Origin: Mermis nigrescens
Taxonomy: Eukaryota; Nematoda; Enoplea; Mermithida; Mermithidae
DNA length: 64,000 nt
Direction of reading: 5' to 3'
Assembly (NCBI GenBank): GCA_036768485.1
Contig: JAVLUZ010000154.1
Coordinates: 21,381,896 to 21,445,895, forward strand
Positions 59,378 to 64,000 of the stretch are shown in pieces. Under the pieces are notes generated by a model, which saw nothing but the letters and a program-made list of their open reading frames with translations, did no database searches and was not told the origin of the DNA. The position numbers and the translations under genes are program-made. Every line of letters starts with the position of its first letter. The stretch's first letter is position 1.

Positions 59378-59806
59378 CTGAAAAGTATGGATGGGGAAAA
59401 ACATTCGGAAAAAGGGTTGCAGAATATCGATAGACAGTCCAACCAAACCCCTGTGAACAAACGTCTTCCAACGTTGACGTTAAAAAATCGCAATATTTAC
59501 AACCTTATGAAGCAGGAAGCAACTTTTTTACTGAAAGGATCTCGCTGTAACATTATTACGAGACTAGAAATTAAGCAAAACAAGCTTCTATGAGAAAACG
59601 ATACAAAATAAATTAATTATAATTTTATAATTATAATTCCATCAATTTCGCTTTCAATATTCACAACTAACGAATGATAAGGCACAAAAATCGACGTGAT
59701 CAATACGTTGTAGTCATTGTCATAGTCACAAACTATGTATCTACCTACAAGAATGAAAATGGACTAATTGTACATATATGAAGTTTTCACGGAAAGATAT
59801 ACTCAC

Positions 59807-59920
59807 ATTTGCTGAAGTAAGCAAGAAACGAAGCGACATCTCTAGACGATCAGCCAGCAAAATTTCTTTTATGCCTATTTTGTCGGACGCGTATTGTTCG
59901 CTATTCGATATACTATAGTG
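59807..59920 (-). CDS. Exon of the helical-protein gene (most 5' one seen)
   Basis: 114 bases, 38 codons, minus strand, between a good acceptor ttcatcttacttgtag|CACTAT and donor GCAAAT|gtgagt. Phase 0 at both ends. It encodes a segment ending EILLADRLEMSLRFLLTSAN, helical and leucine-rich. Exons upstream are presumably beyond the 2.6 kb hAT-like element that starts at 60628 or outside the window. Confidence 0.6.
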
Positions 59921-59994
59921 CTACAAGTAAGATGAAATAATGAAATTTATATGGTTGAAAAATTTTGCATAAAAATTCAGGACTGCAAGCGATT

Positions 59995-60205
59995 TTAAAA
60001 AGGTCGATCGTCTCGCATGTTTGTAAGCGGGGCGGGGGAATCTGGAGGATCGGATTCCCACCCAAACTTGGAACTCCCCTCCATCTCCCATAAGCCCGAA
60101 AAATTTTGACCCACCCGGCCCCTTCCCGAAATGTAGCCTTTTTGCCTATTTTTAGGTTTAATTACCATTTTCGTACATAAATTGGAGGAGTCATTGATCC
60201 CCCGT
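59995..60205. mobile_element. Repeat of the TACATGTAACGG family, diverged
   Basis: Contains tttgtaagcggggcggggga and tttttgcctatttttaggtt like the other copies. Confidence 0.5.
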
Positions 60206-60627
60206 TCAGGAAAGGACAAAATTAATAAGTTTACATCAACAATATCACAGTTCTACATGAATTGCTACAATAATAATAATACATTACAATTGCAGCGCAC
60301 AAAACGCTACATTATTTAAATTTTTGAAAGGCTGTTGAATTTAAAGACTATACTTGGGACAACAGTGACAGATCTCATCGACCAAATTGTCTTAATATAT
60401 ATAATTCATTAAGGGATTAGTCGTCCGACAATGCTTATTCTTTAATCATTAGAGGAGATAACAATTCTCTGCTCTCACAATGCACAGTAAATACTTTTAA
60501 ACAGCATAGTGTTTAGAAATGAATTATGCTAAAAACATCTCAACATACGAGTAAAGTCCCAAAAATTACTTAAGTTCATACATACATGAGCAGCACCCAA
60601 ATTCTGGGGGTCAGGATTGATCAAATC
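60206..60627. other. No gene recognised
   Basis: AT-rich; a 30-base scrap of the GGGCAGC MITE (catgagcagcacccaaattc) lies at 60586-60614. Confidence 0.35.
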
Positions 60628-61103
60628 TAGGGATCGGCCGGAGCTCCGGCTGTGGCCTCCGGCTCCTCCGGCCATTTTTTGGTCCTCCAGCCATGCGGCA
60701 GCCGGAGGTGAAAAAAGGCGGCTGTACGCCGGAGGTTTTTTATAATTATTTTACGGTCAAGCTTAGCAGATTGCATATTTTGTGATTATGTACATAATCG
60801 ACAAATATATGCGAGCATTAGGCGTGTTAATTGTCAATATACTATTCATTTGTTAACGATTAATGTATTTTATGTAGATTGCAAGCTAAATAAATGGAAT
60901 ACAGAAGTTCAAGTGAAACTCATTCATTCCGGCTTTAGGTGGATGTAACATACTAATTCCAAAGACAGGAATCGAAAGCAAGTCGGTGTGGCTATTAGTC
61001 TGTTGAATTACATTCGTTCAGTAACAGCAAAATCACAGAAAATATAACTACAATGCAAATTTGTTTGTACTGAGTTGAACTACTTTTCAAGGATAATCGC
61101 ACC

Positions 61104-61339
61104 TATAGTCCATTTCATTTAACTTTGAGGTTTTTGAAAAAGTTCAAAGTGCCTACAAAAAGTGCTTTAAAGTAACGGTATAGTTGTGACATTCTACATT
61201 GTGTATATCAAGTTCTGGTGAGACGCTTGCTATTGCCAAACCGCGTCACTACGTCAAAAGTTTAAACCACTTCTGTAGCCTGATTCGTGCAGATTAAATC
61301 TCAAAAAGAAAACCGCAAAGTTAAATAAAACAGACTATA
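61104..61339. mobile_element. MITE with TATAGTCC/TTTCATTTAAC ends, copy 2
   Basis: 236 bp from TATAGTCCATTTCATTTAAC to GTTAAATAAAACAGACTATA, TA borders. Homologous to 46185-46406. Confidence 0.8.
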
Positions 61340-62700
61340 GTTTGACTACAAGGTTATGGGTGGGTGATTGGCGAAACTGGGCGCTAAAAATAGAAAAAAG
61401 GTAATTAATTCTCCGTTTACAATTAGCTTGAACGACGTTCTAGCCAATCAGTTTATCAGCATTTTTTGTTGATCTTTCTTGACTTCGGTGTCTAAAACTT
61501 TAACCTTATTTTAGCTTATGTACATCGTTTTACTACGTAAGTTCAATGAGAAATTATATATCAGTAAGAAACGAACAATTTTTGGCAAATTCTTAGTGGT
61601 CTATTCCTTTCCAAATTTATATTAGCATCCCCTAATTGAGTTTAACATAACAGGAATCTACTTTTTTCTTTTTGCACGGATGTCCACGGGAAGCTTACTG
61701 CTTATGCATCATAGTAGTTTTTATAATCGCAACTCTTAAAAAAATTAATTTCGTGAAAAATAACTTACACATTTAGGAAGAGCATGAAAAGTCGCACAAA
61801 ATGAAACTAATACATATTGCTAGATTATGTAAAGCAGGCGTAGTTTAGCATAAATTAGAACAGAAATCTGGTATGATACCCTCTCACTGTAAGAACATCA
61901 CGGTAAATGCAAGACGGATACAGAATTTCTGACAAAAGCAGAACCTAAAATTTCTCAAAAAGCGTTAAAAATTGTCCAGGAAATCCGTTCATCATGCTTA
62001 AGTAGTGGTTTTTTCCGACTTTTGACAGACAATCATTTTTGATGCGAAGAAAATTAAAAATTTTGGAAATTCTCGAAAGTTTTCTGCGAAAACGCGCAAA
62101 ATTGATGCAAAAATCGATGCAAAGCACCGAAAAATATTCGAGAAATCATTTAATGACCACAAAATCTTTGTTCAGTACAAAAAACATTGTTTTGACGTAA
62201 AAATAAGGTTTTTAAAGCTTCAAGAATGTAAGTAAATGTCATTAATAGGTATGCTTGCTGACGGCCAAAAATTATTGCAAATTACATATTTATTCTTTAT
62301 CTCGCCAAGTATTTTGGAACCAATATAGGGGCAGACAGCCCCATGTTAAATCAGCCATTGGGGTTAACGGATAATAAAGACGGCTCATAAGACCGTGGCT
62401 ATATAACAACGTGCTAACGAACTCGATTAGTAAACACTTGCCTAGAACACGTGTCTAAATAAAGCTGTAAGTCATTTTTTTCATTTTTTGTCAAGTAAGC
62501 CCGCTTAGTAAACACATCGTTTTGGATATTAAACACGCTTCGTGCACAGTGAAAGTTAAAATCGTTAATACTCAGAGGAATACAGTAATGTTTAGCCATA
62601 TTATTGTTTTTTGGCTATAAAAGTAGCAGGCAATATGCGTAGCAAATAATTGTCAACTCGAGACCCTTTGGTCCTCTCAGGGTGTTTATTGAAGGGGTTC

Positions 62701-62750
<50 letters not shown>
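62701..62750. repeat. (AAT)n microsatellite
   Basis: About 17 uninterrupted AAT units. Confidence 0.95.
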
Positions 62751-62751
<1 letters not shown>

Positions 62752-62846
62752 CTATAACTAATTAATCTTAATTACTGATTTATCTGCATTTTGCTAGCTT
62801 TTTCAATTCTCGGGTGCAGGTTTTTTGTCTTTTAGAGTTTAGTTTT

Positions 62847-63118
62847 AATTTATCATATGTCGGTCCGGTTGTTTTTTATCTTTCCAAGTTTAGAGTATTG
62901 ATATGATCGATAAATAGTTCATCTTGTTGAGTAGGCACAGTTTAATTATCCATAAGCAGTATATCTATTAAATTTTTAAAAAATTTATTCTTAATTTATC
63001 ATATGTTGGTTTGGTTGTTTAATCATCCTTTCAAGTTTAGAGCATTAATATGATGGATAAATAGTTCAACTTCTTCACTTGACCGTTTAATTATCCAAAA
63101 TCAGTATATCCATTGCAT
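62847..63118. repeat. Two tandem units of about 145 bp
   Basis: Both units contain aatttatcatatgt(c/t)gg, caagtttagag and gataaatagttca, then aattatcca...cagtatatc. Inside the hAT-like element. Confidence 0.7.
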
Positions 63119-63378
63119 ATATGTATAATACACAAATATTATATATTTACGACTTCAAATTCTATGTTTATGTAAAATTTCTAAATTCACCTCCAGACCT
63201 CTGGCTTCAACCGTAGGTGAAGGATGCCGGAGCTCCGGCCTCGGAAGAAAAATCGACCTTCGGCCGATCCTCAGTCAAATCGCCAAAAATGTTACTAAAA
63301 ACAGAATTCTGTGGGCCTACAGTAACCTGCGGAGTTTTTCAACATCTGGGGGTACCAACTCCTCATAACCCCCACTAG

Positions 63379-64000
63379 TAGGATGCAACGGATCCGGATC
63401 CATACAATTCAAAATAACGGATCCGATCCGGATACGGATCCATCAAATTTAAAATAACGGATCCGGATCCGGATCTTTATTTATTAAAATAACGGATAAT
63501 AACGGATCCGGATCCGGATCCATGAATATGCATTAGGAACGCTTAATTTTTTTTAATACTTAAATTTTTGTTCGCAAGTACGGTGCTCATTAGTTTCAGG
63601 AGCAGAATTACTGTAGGATGATGAAATAAGCAAAGCTGTATGAGCTTGGTTCAGTGGTCATGATTGATCTTAATTCGGCTGTAGCTTGAAAAACTGCAAA
63701 TCTGGCGTCTTCCTCTCATTAATCGGAAATGCCAAAAAGCATTTCTAGTCCTATCTGAAACTATTTCACGCTAGCTGATAACGAAACTAAATCGCAATGT
63801 AATCTCTGCGCAGCAAAGCTTTCCAGAAGCGGTGGAGGGGTACCACCCAGTGTTTTTTTGTACAAGGTCCGTTTGTACATGTACAAAGATGGTCCCCAAA
63901 AGTCTTTGTACATTTAGTACATGCAAATTTTTGTGTACTATAGTACAGTAGCGATTTTAGTGTGGTAAAACAGGGTTTTCGATCTTTGGTAGCGTATTTT
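63379..64000. mobile_element. Left end of another hAT-like element with GGATCC arrays
   Basis: TAGGATGCAACGGATCCGG closely parallels TAGGGATGCAACGGGTACC at 21809, but here the subterminal array is GGATCC. Arrays run to about 63525. The right end is not identified in the window. Confidence 0.6.
63848..64000. mobile_element. Possible hAT-like end with GTACAT repeats
   Basis: CAGTGTTTTTTTGTACAAGG followed by repeated GTACAT/TTTGTACA words up to about 63945. It looks like another short-repeat-capped terminus running out of the window. Confidence 0.4.

Larger units (their letters stand above)
60628..63273. mobile_element. 2.6 kb hAT-like element with GGAGCTCCGGC ends
   Basis: Starts TAGGGATCGGCCGGAGCTCC and ends with the inverse GGCCGATCCTCA. 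Flanks ATCAAATC/GTCAAATC agree at 7 of 8 bases. CCGGAG-type repeats fill the left about 110 bases and the right about 55. The interior holds a nested TTTCATTTAAC MITE (61104-61339), a CGCCAAGTATTTTGG scrap near 62300, an (AAT)n tract and a two-unit tandem. No transposase frame. Confidence 0.8.

Overview
This window looks like a repeat-rich, AT-rich eukaryotic chromosome, most likely from an arthropod and possibly a hemipteran insect; the species cannot be fixed from the sequence. The evidence is intron-split exons with GT-AG borders, a Ty3/gypsy-type (Metaviridae) retrotransposon, Tc1/mariner remains, many small inverted-repeat elements, long TA microsatellites and a 100-base assembly gap at 29512-29611.

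The dominant object is an 11.1 kb LTR retrotransposon (216-11304) with almost identical 633/632-base LTRs. Its order is unusual: gag; then a secreted, glycosylated envelope-like ectodomain; then a membrane anchor that runs without a stop into protease and reverse transcriptase; then RNase H and integrase; and, after a 0.7 kb spacer, an intronless DEDDy 3'-5' exonuclease of the EXD/Mut-7/Nibbler type with every catalytic residue present. Two frame breaks, one in env and one in RT, lie near homopolymers, and three of the four LTR differences are also homopolymer-length differences. The breaks may therefore be sequencing errors rather than decay.

From 11.3 to 64 kb the window is mostly nested non-autonomous DNA transposons. 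There are hAT-like elements with 8-bp target duplications whose ends carry arrays of short GC- or GATA-type repeats; a 255-275 bp hAT-like MITE present in about a dozen copies; a TA-targeting family with ends reading CTAGCAA; a MULE-like element capped by GCGCTCTAATGTC arrays; Tc1 remnants; 473-bp tandem repeats; minisatellites; and (TA)n tracts up to about 260 bases. At 29.6-33.5 kb a large inverted duplication carries an intact C2H2/acidic protein gene in one arm and its decayed copy in the other.

Host genes appear only as scattered exons among the repeats. A plus-strand gene has two phase-0 exons (18.9 and 20.3 kb). A minus-strand gene or genes include a signal-peptide first exon (45.1 kb) and a transmembrane exon (39.5 kb), with an exon-like piece inside the MULE-like element (43.0 kb). 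Another minus-strand gene has four phase-consistent exons (59.8, 56.1, 54.2 and 50.5 kb) ending in a stop. No rRNA, CRISPR array or bacterial-type operon is visible.
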